NCBI GenBank assembly: GCA_010356995.1
Contig: ML996688.1
Location: 1,332,350 to 1,396,349, forward strand
Direction: 5' to 3'
Origin: Trichodelitschia bisporula
Lineage: Eukaryota > Ascomycota > Dothideomycetes > Phaeotrichales > Phaeotrichaceae
Length of the DNA stretch: 64,000 nucleotides
Shown in pieces: positions 34,449 through 47,437 of the stretch. Both the position numbers and the translations under genes were made by a program. Under the pieces are notes generated by a model. It saw nothing but the letters and a program-made list of their open reading frames with translations. It did no database searches and was not told where the DNA came from. How positions within the stretch are numbered: the stretch's first letter is position 1; every line of letters begins with the position of its first letter.

Positions 34449-37400
34449 TTACAATCCCGCTTTATCCGGCACGACAACCCGCACTCTCCTCCCACCAGCC
34501 CCACCATTACTCCCACCCCCACTTCCATCTCCATCGAGCATTCGTCCTACCCGTCCTACTGCCCTGCTCTCGCCTACCCTGCGTCCATCCCTCTGCACAA
34601 TCCCCGCCTCACGTCTCCGCTTCTCCGCCTCCACGTCACGCACAATGCCCTCGAGATACGGGCCTGGAACGCATGCGCAGGCACATCCCTCCGTCGGGCA
34701 TTGCGCGCCAAGGAGCTCGCCAGGGCCTGCCGCCGCCGCACCCTTCTGCTGCTGGGCCAAACACGCCGCGTGAGCGCCGTGTCCGCAGACGAGACAAAAC
34801 TGCCATAGTACCGGTGGGGCTGGTGGGTGCAACACCCGCAGTGGGGCTCTTGCTGCGCCTCTCGCCGATGATGCCGCTGAAGAGAGTGAGGTTGGCGTAG
34901 TGGTGGCAGTGGCAGAGACCGAGCCATATACCTGGCTGGCCTTTTTGCTGCGCTTACTGACCTGGTATGGCGAGTACTTCTGCCAGCAGATTGGACAGGG
35001 TTCGGCCCGGGAGCCGCAGGATTCACACTTGAGCTTATTCACATGGTTGTTGATTGGCTTGGAGCAGGATAGGCAAAGGAGGCCGATTTGCGAGTCTTTG
35101 ACAGTCGAATCAGCAAAGTTACCGAAACTCGGGTAGAGGAGGCGGCTAATGAGGGTTTGCGGGATGTGAAGCTGCAGCGAACGAAGCTGATCCTGGTAAG
35201 TGGCGAATACCCCATCTGCTTGCCAAGGTGTGACGCCGAGGCGGGCGAGGTGGCGGATGTGGTTGGAGAGAACGGCTTGCGCTTCATTGACTGAGAGATT
35301 CGAATCAGTGTGGTAGTAGTTGAGATAGGATTCCAGCATGGGCCGCGCTTCCTTATCCTCCGGGGCATGCGCATCGAGGAACGGCTTCAGAAGCAAAATC
35401 AGGTGCATGATGTGCTGTGCGTCTGGACCTTCATTGGTGAAGTACTCGAGGATTTTTCTCAACAAGGCTTCGGCAGATATGGGACCTCTGCCGGAACCGT
35501 CGATGGTAATTTCAGAAAAGTCTGCGAGCGTATGATCACCCACGTGGGCTTTCTGCGGTGTTCCGACCCCGTTCCGTTGGGGGGCTAGAGCGGCAGCGTC
35601 CTTCTCGTGGGATTCATCGCCCAGCTGGTCACCCATGATGGTGCCACTTGCTTCCATATCGAATTCTGATGTTGACTTTTGGGTCGAAGATGGGTCTTCA
35701 GATGATTGCAAGGAATAGGCCCCCCAGGAGTCTCCATTCTGATACAAGTTAGCGAGAGCTGGGGCTGGCGACCCGGTAGACTTACCTTGGGGCTCGGGGG
35801 AAAGTCGCTCTCGGTTCCCGTCCTATATCCAATCGTCCCATTTGGTGATACCTCCCCACTGGTAGTATCACCGTATTCCGGGAGCGGTACGAGGTGCGTG
35901 GAGATGGAGCGCACACTAGTGAATGACGCCGGCATAGATGCAGAGTGCTGGGATTCGCTGGAGGAAAACATTCCGAAGCTTTCATCCGAGTTTTGACGAT
36001 CCAATGGTGGTGGCATATTTGAAGGTGGTGCGTTGAATTCCAGGGGCGCTTTTGGGGGTGCTCGCCAGTTCGCCATTCGCGCCTTGCGCTCCTCTAATCC
36101 AGCCCGGGAGCGAGACCATTCAGGACCGTCGAAGCCAGTCGACACCCGCTCACTAATTTTGATAGGCCGCGATGGGCCAAGAAGGGACGGAGGTAGGGCC
36201 AGTTGATCGCCGTGGTCTGGATTCGGAAGCAGGCTTCTATTTGCTTGCGGCCGTGCCAGGGGTGTGGGAACGTTGGATGTGCTCTCAATTCCGGCTCCGT
36301 TCGGACTGCTGGTGCGTGATATTAGAGGAGGACCCGACATCAAACGGCGATCCGCAGGCACAGCCTTGGGAAATTCCAGACGTCCTTCAGGTGGAAGTTT
36401 GCGTGATGGGTTTAGCCTAGCCCTCCTTTTCTCCTCCGCTTTGCGTATGAGCTCCTCCGACACCACCGAACCAAGCACTCTCCATGTCTGCGCCATGCGG
36501 TAGGCCCCCGTCTTCTGAGCGTATTGCGCATTTTGCTCAAAAACTCTGCTAAAGTTTATGAAGGAGTCCACTGTGGGGTTGTCGGGTAAAGCGGCAGTCT
36601 TGTACTTTTGTGCCAGGAACGAGAAGGTCAAGGCACTCACGGGTCCGCTGAGGAAGCCTCTGTATGCTACTTGTTCAGATGCAGATGCGCCCTTGATCTT
36701 GGTTAGCACTTCGGCTAGTCTCACTCCTGGGTCAGTATAAGATGGAGGAGTGCTGCTCAGTGATTTGGTGGAACGGCTGCTCTGGCTGCGTCCGTGCTGG
36801 GGTTTGTATGATGAACTCAAAAGGCTTTCGTCGATCGGGTCATCGGCGGAGCTTCGGCTCAGCTTAGTCTTCTCCGGGAAGATGGTATCGGGTCGGCCTT
36901 CTGGATACTCAATGTCGGATACGCGACGCTTAGGCCGCTTCTGTGAGAAAACACAGATTTCACCCGTCGGAGACACTGCCAGAGCCTGCATTGGCCGTCT
37001 GTCAATGACCCTAGGGGCAAATTTGACATCTGTCTGTTGGAACACCCCGCTACGACCAACACTCCAGAAGAGGTCTTCGGTGCGCCAGAGCATGTCAGTA
37101 GCGCCATTGTTCATAGTTTCCATCTCCACAGATGGCATATACGGCCGCTGAAAATCCCATACGTGGACCGTGGCGGCGTTGCGTTCATAGGACGTTGCAA
37201 ACTGCGTGCATTGCCGAGCAGTCTGACCGTCAATAAGGCCGTAGGGGTGCCTCCATCGGGCATTGTGGACGGGGAATGGGGTCCGAAGTACGGCAAAGGG
37301 TTTCTGTCTCCGGTGGTCAGACGAGAAGTCCCATATTTTTACAGTCTTGTCTACGCCAGCGCTCATGAGATACTGTCCGTCCGGATGCCAGTCAATTGCC

Positions 37401-38527
37401 GTGCACAGCTTGTCGTGCGCATTGATTTTGAGCTTGGGTGATTTGGAGTTACGGTAATCCCAGCGTTGGATGGCGCCGTTGTCGGTACAAAATGCGAACT
37501 CGACGGCATCCCTCGGGGACCATCTCAGGTCACGCACGCCTTCGCTTTGACCCATAAAGCGTAATCGGCTAGATGTCATATCGCGCATATCCCAAAGCTT
37601 GACCGTAGCATCTTGGCTACCGGAAAGTAGCAAATGGCCTTGGAATGGGCTGAAGGCTACTCTATGCACCTGCCGATGATGCTCGTGGAGCCGAGCCACC
37701 TCAATGCCCGGCTTGTTAAGGTCGTAAATGACGACCTTGCCATTGGTTGCAGCTGTCGCAATGTAACTACTGTACGGGCCGTGGGACCATTTGACATCGT
37801 GGATGTCCAGCGTGTCTCGATGTCGGGTGGCATTGTGCCGATCATGATGGATAATGGCCTCGCGCAAATTGGCATCCTTGAACACGTCGGTACCGGCGAC
37901 CTGAACAGTCTCGAGGATCTCTCTGCCAGCAAGGATGGCATGCGTGCGTTCATGGTTGATATCGAGCGCCGCAATTTCCGCGCCACTGCGAATTTTGATG
38001 CTCGCGTCTTGAGACGAGTGGGATGCGGTGCTGCAAAGACGGCCATTAGTAAACACTTTCGGCAGCACTTCCCGAAAGATGAGGGGTTAAAAGCGAGCAA
38101 AACAAAGTTTTCTTCACCGCAAGTGAGGAAGGAAGGAGACTGAAACAGGAACCGCATCCGAGAGGGCGGTGACTGACCCAGCATTTCTTGGCGCGAAGGT
38201 GGACGACCGGCCACCGTCACGATGTGCTTGAGAGCTTGCAGGACGCGAGCCATAGGTACTGAACGGCTGGGTCACAAATCGGGTAAAGGCATTTCGGGCC
38301 GTTAAGTTATCCTGGCCTTGTGGAGGCCTCGGAGGTGGAAGCGGCGGGGCTGGCGGAATAGCCGCCGATCCTGCTGCTGCAGAGGCTGCTGCAGAGGCTG
38401 CTACTGATGCTGCTGATGCCACGGCAGCGACCGCTGCGGCTGCCGCGCCAGTAACTCCAGGGCTGCTTCCCGTATCAGGGAATGCGGCAGGGCCGGGTTG
38501 GCGTCGGGTTGGAGGGAAACCGGACAT
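34449..38527 (-). CDS. RTC1: SEA complex subunit Rtc1 (WDR24 homologue)
   Basis: Predicted 1294-aa vacuolar-membrane-associated subunit of the SEA complex (SEACAT, GATOR2 in animals), which relays amino-acid status to TORC1. Exons are 38527-38178, 38030-35786 and 35738-34449. An N-terminal Ala/Pro-rich tract (about residues 25-70) precedes a WD40 propeller (about 130-460; repeats such as HLLLSGSQDATVKLWDMRD and YLMSAGVDKTVKIWDF). Then come a long Ser-rich linker and a C-terminal zinc RING (about 1087-1217) with CLSC, CESCG, CPIC, CLVCGHGAHAAC and CPTEGCACAC. Unusually, about 75 residues follow the RING, including a Gly-rich stretch. Intron 1 is 147 nt, longer than its neighbours. Family assignment to Rtc1/WDR24 rather than Mtc5/WDR59 rests on the propeller at the extreme N-terminal half and the lack of a visible RWD domain. 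Confidence 0.92.
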
Positions 38528-41098
38528 TGTGCGCCCTGTAGGGGAGCTCCGAGGCTGTCGAGCGACGCTAAATTGGGCGTAAAGGGGACGTTGTGCGGAA
38601 GCCGGTTACAACTGGTGGAACGGCAAGGCAGACGCGTCGGCAACGGGCAACGTAGCGCATCGGTTTTGCATGTGTCCTCTCAGGCGCGCGCAGGGGAGCT
38701 GGCGGCTTTCTCTCAGTCGATCCACATTCCGAGAGTAGTGTGTGTACTGGAGGATGTCTGAGCCGTGTGTGGGAGGTTTACGGGGGATGGAATTGGTGAA
38801 AAAGCCGCGAAGACGCGGGCGCCGCTGCAGCTGCAGAGTGCAGACGCGCCAGCTAATAAGGCGTCAGTGGTTGGAGACAATCCTGCCGTGCTTCGTTGCG
38901 GGGATGGCGGGAAGGCGGGATCTTGGAAAGTTGGAAGTCCGTTAGGCCAAGACCGGAATAAAGAGCGGGAGTGCAGAGTCAGCAAGAGGCGCAATTACCC
39001 CTCTGCAACGTTGTTGGATTTTATGTGGGCACTTTTTCAACGTCGAGATACGGAGGAAGGTGTTTTTGGGGACGTCGGCTGGTTGCAGCCGCAATGATAG
39101 AAGAGCCTGCGGCAGATCCCAGCTACTCGGGTTTTGGAAAAAATATACCATAGAGCAACAGCCACAGCAAGGGCTTTTACCGCACATCCGCCGAGCAGAT
39201 GCTTTAACACATCAGAGTACGTAACAATCAAAAGGGCGGAAATTGGAATATCAAGCCGGCTGCCACCATGCTGCAGTCGCTGACGTCGAGCAGAAGCGCG
39301 TATGCATCTTTCTTGATGGATGGGGCATGCGCCGACGCGTGGGAGCATCAAATATCTGCGGGATGTGGTGACTAGTTCTGCACGAGCTGCGTCGAGAGAC
39401 ATCAACGACACCGGCACGCATTGGTCGCCGGGTGGTACCAGGCTCAAGGCGGTGATAAGCTGAGGCTATTCAACCCCACTACCTCCAGGCTCTGATGCTT
39501 TCAACGCATGCGAGATTTGAACGTTGGAGGTCGGTTCGCTGGTGTCTGCAAGAGAAACGGTTAAAGCGCGTTGGGCACATCTCACTCATTTCGCCCGAGG
39601 CGTTCGTGCATTCATCCATCCCCATGTATGCAGGTTAGGAGGTGCTAAAAATTAGTGGGGTAGGCCCCGATATGGGGCATCGAAGTACGCATATGCAGTA
39701 TTTGAAGCCTTGCCGGGAGGCCGTCTGGCGAAGACTCGGCCATGTTTTAGTGTAACACGAGGTTCAACCAGTCGGCTGCGGGGCCAGCCACAGCCACAAA
39801 TGCTTCCAGTCCCGTTCAAACCCCGGGGGATGGATATGGTGGGGTGGAGGGATGCAGTGTCCGCTGGTGCTTCTCTGCAGTGCTGGTCCGCAATGCCCAA
39901 AACAAAACTTCCAGGCCCCGCCTGTGCTGCGTGGGCTGGTATGCATGGCCTCCCTGCCTTCGACATGTCCCTACCACGCAGTATATCGTTACTCCAGTAC
40001 TCCTGCAGGTGGGCGTGGAAACTTCAGATGCTGCCCCACCATAGGCTTGGACTGGTGATACTGTACCCTGGGTCCATGGGCTCGAGAGCGAACATACACA
40101 ACCTTAAACCTCACATCCCGCCTTCTCGGCCCACAGCCTTCCAGTACTACAGTACGGTACAGTCCGACAGAGGCAGAATGCTGGAGAATCAAGAGGTGGG
40201 CAAGGCTTATTGCATGTCCTCCCCATGGCACGCGCCCCAGCCCCGGCTATCAGATCATCAGTGCCATGTGAGGTCTGCGAATCGTGACCCCCCACATACC
40301 CGCTTTGGCGCATAACGTGATGCGTACCATAGTACCGTACCAGTCAATTCTCCAGGGACTGAGTATCCCCACAACGTATGTAAATGTTGCCCGGGGCACA
40401 ATTCCCCCGGGGGACCGCTCAAGGCGCTGCGCAAAGCTGCGTGCCGCCTTTGAGGTCCTGACCTTATCGGGCTTGCTAAATCGGAAGTGTGAGGCGGCTG
40501 TTGCATGTGCCCCGACTTCCCGAGTAATGCGGCTTAGCATTGCTGCATGAAGTACCGTAATCAAAGGTCAACTCCCATTTTCTTCATGTCACCCGTCAGC
40601 GGCTTCAATATTGGGACGTGCAAGGCAGCGAGATGGCGTGGGGAGGTAAAACATTTAGTTCGTCCATCGGTGTGAACATGGCCCTGGTAGTCTACGGTAG
40701 GTAGACTAGACAGTACATGCCTCATCGAAGCTTGGAGTTCTAGGCCTTATTCGTACTCCGAACCGGCTGCTGGGATCAATGCCGTTCGAACTGGTGGCTC
40801 TTAGGGTATATTGAAGTCGCTCACATAAGATGTCCGCATCAAAAGCTAGGCCGCATACCATAGAACTAGTATGTACCATATATGTTAGAGAAACGGCACG
40901 GACAATTGTGATTCATGTACTGTACCCTGATTTATCAGCTACCGACTACATATCATCATACTATGATTGTGCACGGCACCGCGAGAGTTGGAATGAAATA
41001 ACGGAGATTTCGGCACAAAGGAACATACGGTACGTATATCCTGGAGTAGTAGTAATGATCATGCCAGTTGACCACCAGAGGTAGCACGAGGTGTTGAA

Positions 41099-41300
41099 GT
41101 TCAGCTCCCCATTCGCCTCCGACCCCCCCTGTTACCACACTTCAGTGCTCCCACCCCCCTCCTTCTCCTCCCCTCTCACCCCGCGCCCGCCCTAAATCCC
41201 CCACCCACACCCAGTAACCTACCACCGCCTCGTCTACCCCTCCCCATTCTTCCCTTCCTCCAGGTCCTCAACCACTCGCACCTCCTCCGCCCTCCTCTAG
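41099..41300 (+). promoter_or_regulatory. pyrimidine-rich tract upstream of HMT1
   Basis: About 200 bp strongly biased to C and T on the coding strand of the downstream transporter, roughly 680-880 bp before its start codon. CT-rich tracts near transcription starts are common in filamentous fungi, so this may mark the HMT1 core promoter. The transcription start itself is not visible. Confidence 0.4.
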
Positions 41301-41590
41301 AACTAGAACTAATTGATCCCACCAATTCACGTTCAGCGATTCATCCTTGCCGATTTACTTTACCCTTGAACATAACCACACGTCCACGCCCCCTCCTCCA
41401 CATACCTACCCACGCCACCCACCCACCCACCCGCCATCAGCAAACAGACTGAACCCAACCATCTACCTACCCCCTACATAACCTGCTGCACACCACAAAG
41501 CTACGTGCAACTTCCCTAAGAGAAGACAGCCGCCCCGGTCGAAAAATTCCCCTTGTAAAGTGAAAAAGATTCCTGCACGCGCTTCCTGGG

Positions 41591-41722
41591 ATGAAAGTGA
41601 CCCAACTGAAGCCCCGGCATCAATCGCAAAGCCCACGCGGCAGAAAAAAAAAGAACCCGCTTTCCGCTTCCGCCACCGCTCAAGCCCACTCAGACTCACT
41701 AATGAACACGCGCCGCGCCTGA
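41591..41722 (+). promoter_or_regulatory. upstream open reading frame in HMT1 leader
   Basis: ATG at 41591 opens a 43-codon frame ending at TGA 41720-41722; an internal ATG at 41702 gives the nested six-residue peptide MNTRRA. A separate four-residue uORF (MAST) follows at 41732-41746. If transcription starts in or near the pyrimidine tract, ribosomes would meet these before the HMT1 start at 41977, so they could dampen translation. They have no homology that I recognise. Confidence 0.35.
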
Positions 41723-41976
41723 CACACAAAGATGGCGTCTACATAAGATCGCGGATAGTACCACTCTCTCCATTGGGAATCAACTTCCTCTGCGGCCGGG
41801 GAAGCTTGAATCTTGATCCATTCCTCAACGGCCGTTGAACCTTCCATTCACTATTCTCACCACGCCCCCTCCTCCCCCACTCCCGCCATATACCCACATC
41901 CCTCAACCCTCTCGCCTCCGAAACCGCATCCCCCACCAACATATTTCACCACCCCTAACCCGTTTCACCGCTCGTT

Positions 41977-44900
41977 ATGGCCGCCAATCTTCCCCTCTCC
42001 CTTCCTGATCCTCCCGGATCTTCGCACTTGTTGAGCGTGCGTTCTGCGTCCGGCGTCGCTCCCTTCTCATCATCATCATATACTAGTCGATTTTCGCCAC
42101 ACGTCTGGACCACCACCGCTCCTGCCGCTCCCAAGTACTACCTCAACTTGCTTCTCAACGCATACCCCATTATCTTGCTTTGTTTCTTTCTCTTCGCCTT
42201 TACGGCACGCGGAATAAGTGCCGCCACTAATAGTAATCCTAATGATGACAAGCGCGAGGTCCTCTACGGCCCCGGAGGCAAGCCATTGCCAGCCCGCACC
42301 AAGTCCTTCCGCCAGAACGAGCCGGTCCGTGAAGAGTTCCCGAGATCGAGGAAGCTGGTCATTCAGTGGTTGTCGGTTCTTGTCTGTTTCACTTTTGTGG
42401 CTAACGCCATAAACGTCATCGCCCACGCCCTGTACAACCGAAAGGAGGGTTGGTGGTGCGGCCAATCAACAGTGGTATGTTGTGTTTCATTCCCCGGCGC
42501 GGAAATGCTTCCGGGTCAACAATCACTGGAGAAAACCATACTGACTCTTGGTTCCTGCGCGCGTTTAGGTCTTCATCGTCGGTTCCTTCTTCGTCTACTC
42601 CTTATTGCTCATTTCGCTCGTCGACACAGTGCCATCTCCAACATGGGTTCATCTCGTGACATGGGCCATCGCCGTCCTCCTGGAACTCGTGCTGTTGTCG
42701 GCCTACATCACTGTCTGGGGGAAGAATGGCATGGACCAGTGGCACTCAATCGAGGCCGGTGTAATCACCACTCGCATAGTACTGCTGCTAGCGCTTGCAG
42801 GATTTTTTTTGCTGTTCCAGGCTCTGCAGACGCGCGCGGAGCGGCAGCCAAGCGACAATGTCTCCGAATCAACCTCGCTTCTGGGCTCCGGTGGACTTGC
42901 CAATGGCAATGGCAACGGCAATGGCCATGCCTATGGCGCCACAAATGCACCATCCCGGTCGCCAGAAAACGAACCCGGGTGGGTACGGCCCATGACCGCG
43001 CCATCTCGAAGCTGGTGGGAGTACATCAAGGGATATTCCGTCTTTTTCCCATACCTGTGGCCCTCCAAGGACAAGAAGCTCCAGCTTATGGTCCTGATTT
43101 GCCTCTTTCTGGTTATCCTGCAGCGGGGAATCAATGTCCTTGTCCCGTACCAAGTCGCAATCATCACCGATGCCCTTTCCGGCGACGACGGGCCCAGGCA
43201 GATGCCGTGGGGTCCGATATGCATGTACATTGCTTTCCGTGTTCTCCAGGGCGGGAACGGTCTATTGGGAGCCTTGCGTTCGCTACTTTGGATCCCCGTC
43301 AGCCAGTATTCGTATCGTGAGCTTTCGGTCGCATCGTTTGAGCATGTGCACAGTCTTAGCTTGGACTTCCACCTTGGAAAGAAGACTGGCGAAGTGCTGT
43401 CTGCTCTCGGAAAAGGCTCTTCCATCAACACCTTTCTCGAGCAGGTGACATTCCAGGTCATTCCCATGATTGTGGACCTCGGCGTCGCTATCGCATACTT
43501 CTTGATTGTCTTCGACGCGTACTATGCCCTTGTCATTACAGTAATCACCTTTTGGTATGTGTACTTGACCATCCGTATGGCCCAGTGGCGCGCAGAAATC
43601 CGCCGTGAAATGGTCAATGCAGACAGAGAGCAAGACGCTGTCAAGTAAGTTTAGGCTCACACATGCAGGGCTACATGCTGATACTGTCAGGAATGACTCG
43701 ATGGTGTCCTATGAGACTGTCAAGTACTTCAATGCGGAAGCCTTTGAGTTCAATCGCTACCGCGACTCCGTCAACAAGTACCAGGGGGCCGAATACAAGG
43801 TCATGTTCTCACTGCAGCTGATGAACGTGACTCAGAACTTGGTCTTCATGCTTGGTCTCATGGTTGCGTGCTTCATCGCCGCTTACCAGGTCACCATCGA
43901 TGAAATCAAGGTCGGAAAGTTCGTGTCGCTGTTGACTTACATGGCACAGCTGCAGGGTCCCTTGAATTACTTTGGCACGTTCTATCGGATGATCCAGTCG
44001 GCCATGATCAATTCGGAACGCATGCTAGAGCTGTTCAAAGAGCAGCCCACCGTCGTGGACAGGCCGGGCAGCAAAACCTTGGAGAAGTGCCGAGGGGACA
44101 TTCGTTTCAAGAATGTCCAGTTTGCATACGACATGCGGAAGACCGCACTTCACGGCCTTGATTTCCACTGCAAGCCCGGGACCACGACAGCATTTGTTGG
44201 TGAATCTGGTGGTGGAAAATCTACCGTTTTCCGCCTCCTTTTCCGCTTTTACAATGTCCTAGGCGGCAGCATCGAGGTGGACGATCACAACGTTGAAGAC
44301 GTGACCATTGAATCCTTGCGTCGCCATATTGGCGTTGTCCCGCAGGACACCGTCCTTTTCAATGAGACCATCATGTACAATCTGCGCTACGCCAAACCGG
44401 ACGCCACTGATGAGGAAGTCTACGAGGCTTGCCGCGCTGCGAGCATCCATGACAAGATCCTCATGTTCCCCGATGGCTACCTGACCAAAGTTGGCGAGCG
44501 AGGCCTGCGCCTTTCTGGAGGTGAGAAGCAGCGCGTCGCCATTGCACGCACGATCCTCAAGGGGCCCCCGATCATCATGCTCGACGAAGCGACGGCAGCC
44601 CTTGATTCGGAGACGGAACAACACATCCAGGATGCTCTCAGGACGCTTGGACAGGGACGCACGATGCTCGTCATTGCGCATCGTCTCAGCACTATCACAC
44701 TGGCCGATCAGATTTTGGTGTTGCACGAGGGGCAGGTTGCTGAAGCTGGCACACACGAGGAGCTGTTGGCGCTCAATGGCCGTTATGCTACCATGTGGCG
44801 TCGGCAAGCAAGAGTTTCCAAAGCATTGGAGCAGGCGAAGAGGCTAAGCGATAAAGTCGATCGCTTGAGACGAGAGTCGAAGGATACGAATAGCGACGGC

Positions 44901-45002
44901 GAGGTGTCGACGGAGAGCTCCAGCTCCAGCTCTGCAACGAGCGAAACCGAGGAAGATACGAAGAGAAAGAAGCGAGAAGCCTCTCGGACCGGAGAACCCT
45001 GA
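41977..45002 (+). CDS. HMT1: Hmt1-type ABC half-transporter (ABCB6-like)
   Basis: Predicted 961-aa half-size ABC transporter with an N-terminal TMD0-like extension, like vacuolar Hmt1, which exports phytochelatin or glutathione conjugates of heavy metals. Exons are 41977-42474, 42569-43644 and 43691-45002. It has about five hydrophobic segments in residues 45-290, a low-complexity loop with a Gly-Asn repeat, a six-helix ABC membrane domain (from about 330, YSVFFPYLWPSKDKKLQL), then the nucleotide-binding domain: Walker A GESGGGKST (about 696-704), Q-loop VVPQDTVLFN, signature LSGGEKQRVAIART (about 799), Walker B IIMLDEATAALD and H-loop VIAHRLST. All ATPase motifs are intact. A charged Ser/Glu/Lys tail follows. 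The long leader carries uORFs. Family call is firm; the substrate and vacuolar location are inferred. Confidence 0.95.
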
Positions 45003-46611
45003 CCTGCTCTCTTCGCTTTTTGTCGTCCACTATTTCGGTTGTGCAAGCAGTTTCCTCAGTTTCCTTGCAGAGTTGCCCAAGGTCGTGAATCGAGGGCTTC
45101 CCGATAGCACAGCACGCCTCCTGTTGCTGATTTTTAACGAAAAGTTTATAATGTATCGACGACCGGAAATGGTTCATGTCACAGGTAGCATACGGTATTG
45201 ACCGCCAGGCCTCAGACGCTCTGGCAAGTATTATTTTGGCTCGGATCCCCCGGCGCAAATCCGGATGTTCTCGGAACCTCATTCATGCGCGGGAGCGGAC
45301 GACATGCATCACCAGGCAAGCCATCACTACATGCGCGCTCATTGTCACCATCCCCCGGTTGCTGCACGCGAATGGCGACTGCATTCTCGTTTCACTAACG
45401 TCAGGCAGCAGTCAACCTAGACATGCCTGGCTGGACGGGCCACTTTGAATGGGGCTGGGAACTGTCAAGAGACGCCGGGCGCGACTGATCCGAGTGGCGC
45501 ACTAGGGAGGCATTCTGTTGTCGACCTTTGTTTGCATGTACGATGTACCACCTCTAACATTTTCTTCGCAGCCCACTCGTCCCTGGCAAGTCCGCGCCTG
45601 GTCACTGCAGGTGGGTGGTCTACAGCCTTGCCCCGCGGCCTCTCCATGTGAGGCGAATCTGCAATTGCGGCTACTCTTCACCCGGCGTGGCACCAGGACA
45701 TCCCGCAAGTGGCATGCGAGCAAAAAATAATATAAAGAGTTGAAACCCGCCGGCTATCTTCGGAAAGTGACTGCCTTTGCATGCGCGTCCTTCTCTTGTT
45801 GGTTCTCCTCGCCTTGTCAACCGTCGCACACACCGTGGCTCGTGACCGTGTCAGGGCTCAGTCCCACCCCGGATTTTCTCGCCCGAGCAGGCTGCCGTAA
45901 GCGCGATCGGGGAACCGGGATGCGACTAAAGCCGAGCGCGATTTGTCCAGACCGTGGCAACCGACGGTGATCTCCCGGACGCGATGCGGGGGTGGCAGAC
46001 CTGCCGACAGGGAAACGGAGAGTGTTGGGATAAATCAGAGGCAAGGATTTGCATTGCCAATTTTCGCGATGGACGGCATCTGCGCGGTCCGGTCATACCC
46101 CAGTCGGGCGCTTCGGCTGGATTTCACCGCCCAACGGTGAAGCTAGCCTTGCTCGGGCGTCGATGCGGGACAGTCGGATCTGTTTGCGGAGTCGGCCACA
46201 AACATGAGACTCGAAAGACCCATTTCCATTCCGTGCCACCGAGACTTGCACGATTGTCACGGGCGTCAGTGCACCTGCCTAATGGAGCTGGAATCGCGTA
46301 CGAGGGGTGTTTGACTCAATCGTAAACCAACTCTATGCGCACGTAATCGCTTTCTTGATCGGCATCTTTGTCTTGCATGTCGAAATCTGCGAAATGGCTT
46401 CCCAGGGCTGCTCGGTGATGCCCTGATACTTACCCACTGGGTCGCCATACGTTGGAGTTGAGTGGCAGAGCATGGTACTCTTGGGATTGAAAAAGTATTG
46501 TGGGTGTGCTGTGAATACTTAATAAGTTTATTCGGACGTTTGACGGAGCCAACTCACGAGCATTTAGAAGCGAACCTCCACAAGTGAGGTGGTATCTCTT
46601 GCTCAACATCC
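45003..46611. other. intergenic, no gene seen
   Basis: About 1.6 kb downstream of HMT1. Short overlapping frames only. A TACGGTA motif is near 45190. The right end adjoins the decayed secreted-protein relic; its missing C-terminal part, if ever present, would have extended into this stretch, but I could not find it. Confidence 0.4.
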
Positions 46612-47437
46612 TCATCTCATGGGTTCTGTCGTCGCGCAATTTGTTGTGCCCGCACCCGAAATTTTCAGCAAAGTCGCCTGGGTGCCGCGTTCCAGAATAG
46701 CTGGAAGGTACGCGATAACGGTGATGATATGCACAGTCTCGTTGCAGCCGCTGTAGTTGACAAGGTCGGCTATCATGGAGACGACATCATCGGTCCTAAT
46801 GTAAAAGCCTCTCGGAAACGGGCTCTCCAGAGACGAGAAGTGCAATGGCCAATCACTGTCGTTCCCAGTCCTCTGAAAACGAGCCTCTACTATGGACCCC
46901 ACGGCGCTCTCCTGCTGCATTGCCGGTCAACGCATCGTGGTGTCACTCATGTCATACAGCGTGCCTACCGCCTCCGGCTTCTTGGATGTATCCTACTTGA
47001 GGGTGTGCTGGTCATACATGCCGCTCTCTCTACTGTCGCCTTGGTGTCGTTGTTGGGGTACTCCAGCATTGTTCGCATAACCAGCACGGTACAGTCCTCG
47101 TACAGCCCATCGGTGCTGAACAATATCAGGCATGGCTGTCCATTGGGATCCACCCTGCCTATCCCAACATTGGGTTCATGTGTTTCCTGCATGGTACACG
47201 ACTGTTAGCACGGCAGTGATGCGGTGAACCCCAGTGATTGCAACTGCGGGAATTGATACCGACCAAGGCAATAGTCCCGATGCGGCTCTGCGCTCAGATG
47301 GAGCCTTTACCGACAACAGACGGCAACTTCCGCATACCAAACGGTCTCGTGAAAATGCTATGGTCGGCAGTTAATGGGACAGGCGCCAGGCTGTCTACCA
47401 GCAGAAGAACCAGGACTAGAAGTCCCAGCTGCCTCAT
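46612..47437 (-). pseudogene. probable relic of a fungal secreted protein
   Basis: Three minus-strand segments look like pieces of one gene. At 47437-47294 is an ATG with a convincing signal peptide (MRQLGLLVLVLLLVDSLA). At 47189-46965 is a segment with DCTVLVMRTMLEYPNNDTKA. At 46920-46612 is a segment with RFQRTGND, then PFPRGFYIRTDDVVSMIADL and VNYSGCNET. From memory these resemble a secreted family of unknown function common in plant-associated ascomycetes (motifs like RFFASGNERT, then GYYIxxxDxxxMxxExVNYS). The parts do not join cleanly: the phase of the best donor (GTAAAG near 47310) does not fit the acceptor at 47190; the expected His pair near MYDQHTL is only reached in another frame; and a TGA precedes the third segment. 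The C-terminal half is absent. A functional gene with unusual splicing remains possible. Confidence 0.35.

Larger units (their letters stand above)
38528..41976. other. long divergent intergenic region, Rtc1 / Hmt1
   Basis: About 3.4 kb between divergent genes. The left part is the Rtc1 promoter and the right part the Hmt1 leader. TACGGTA-type motifs occur near 40152, 40330, 40552 and 41030. A pyrimidine-rich tract lies at 41099-41300. No gene seen: the frames at 39652-40315 on both strands overlap and have no domain. Confidence 0.5.
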
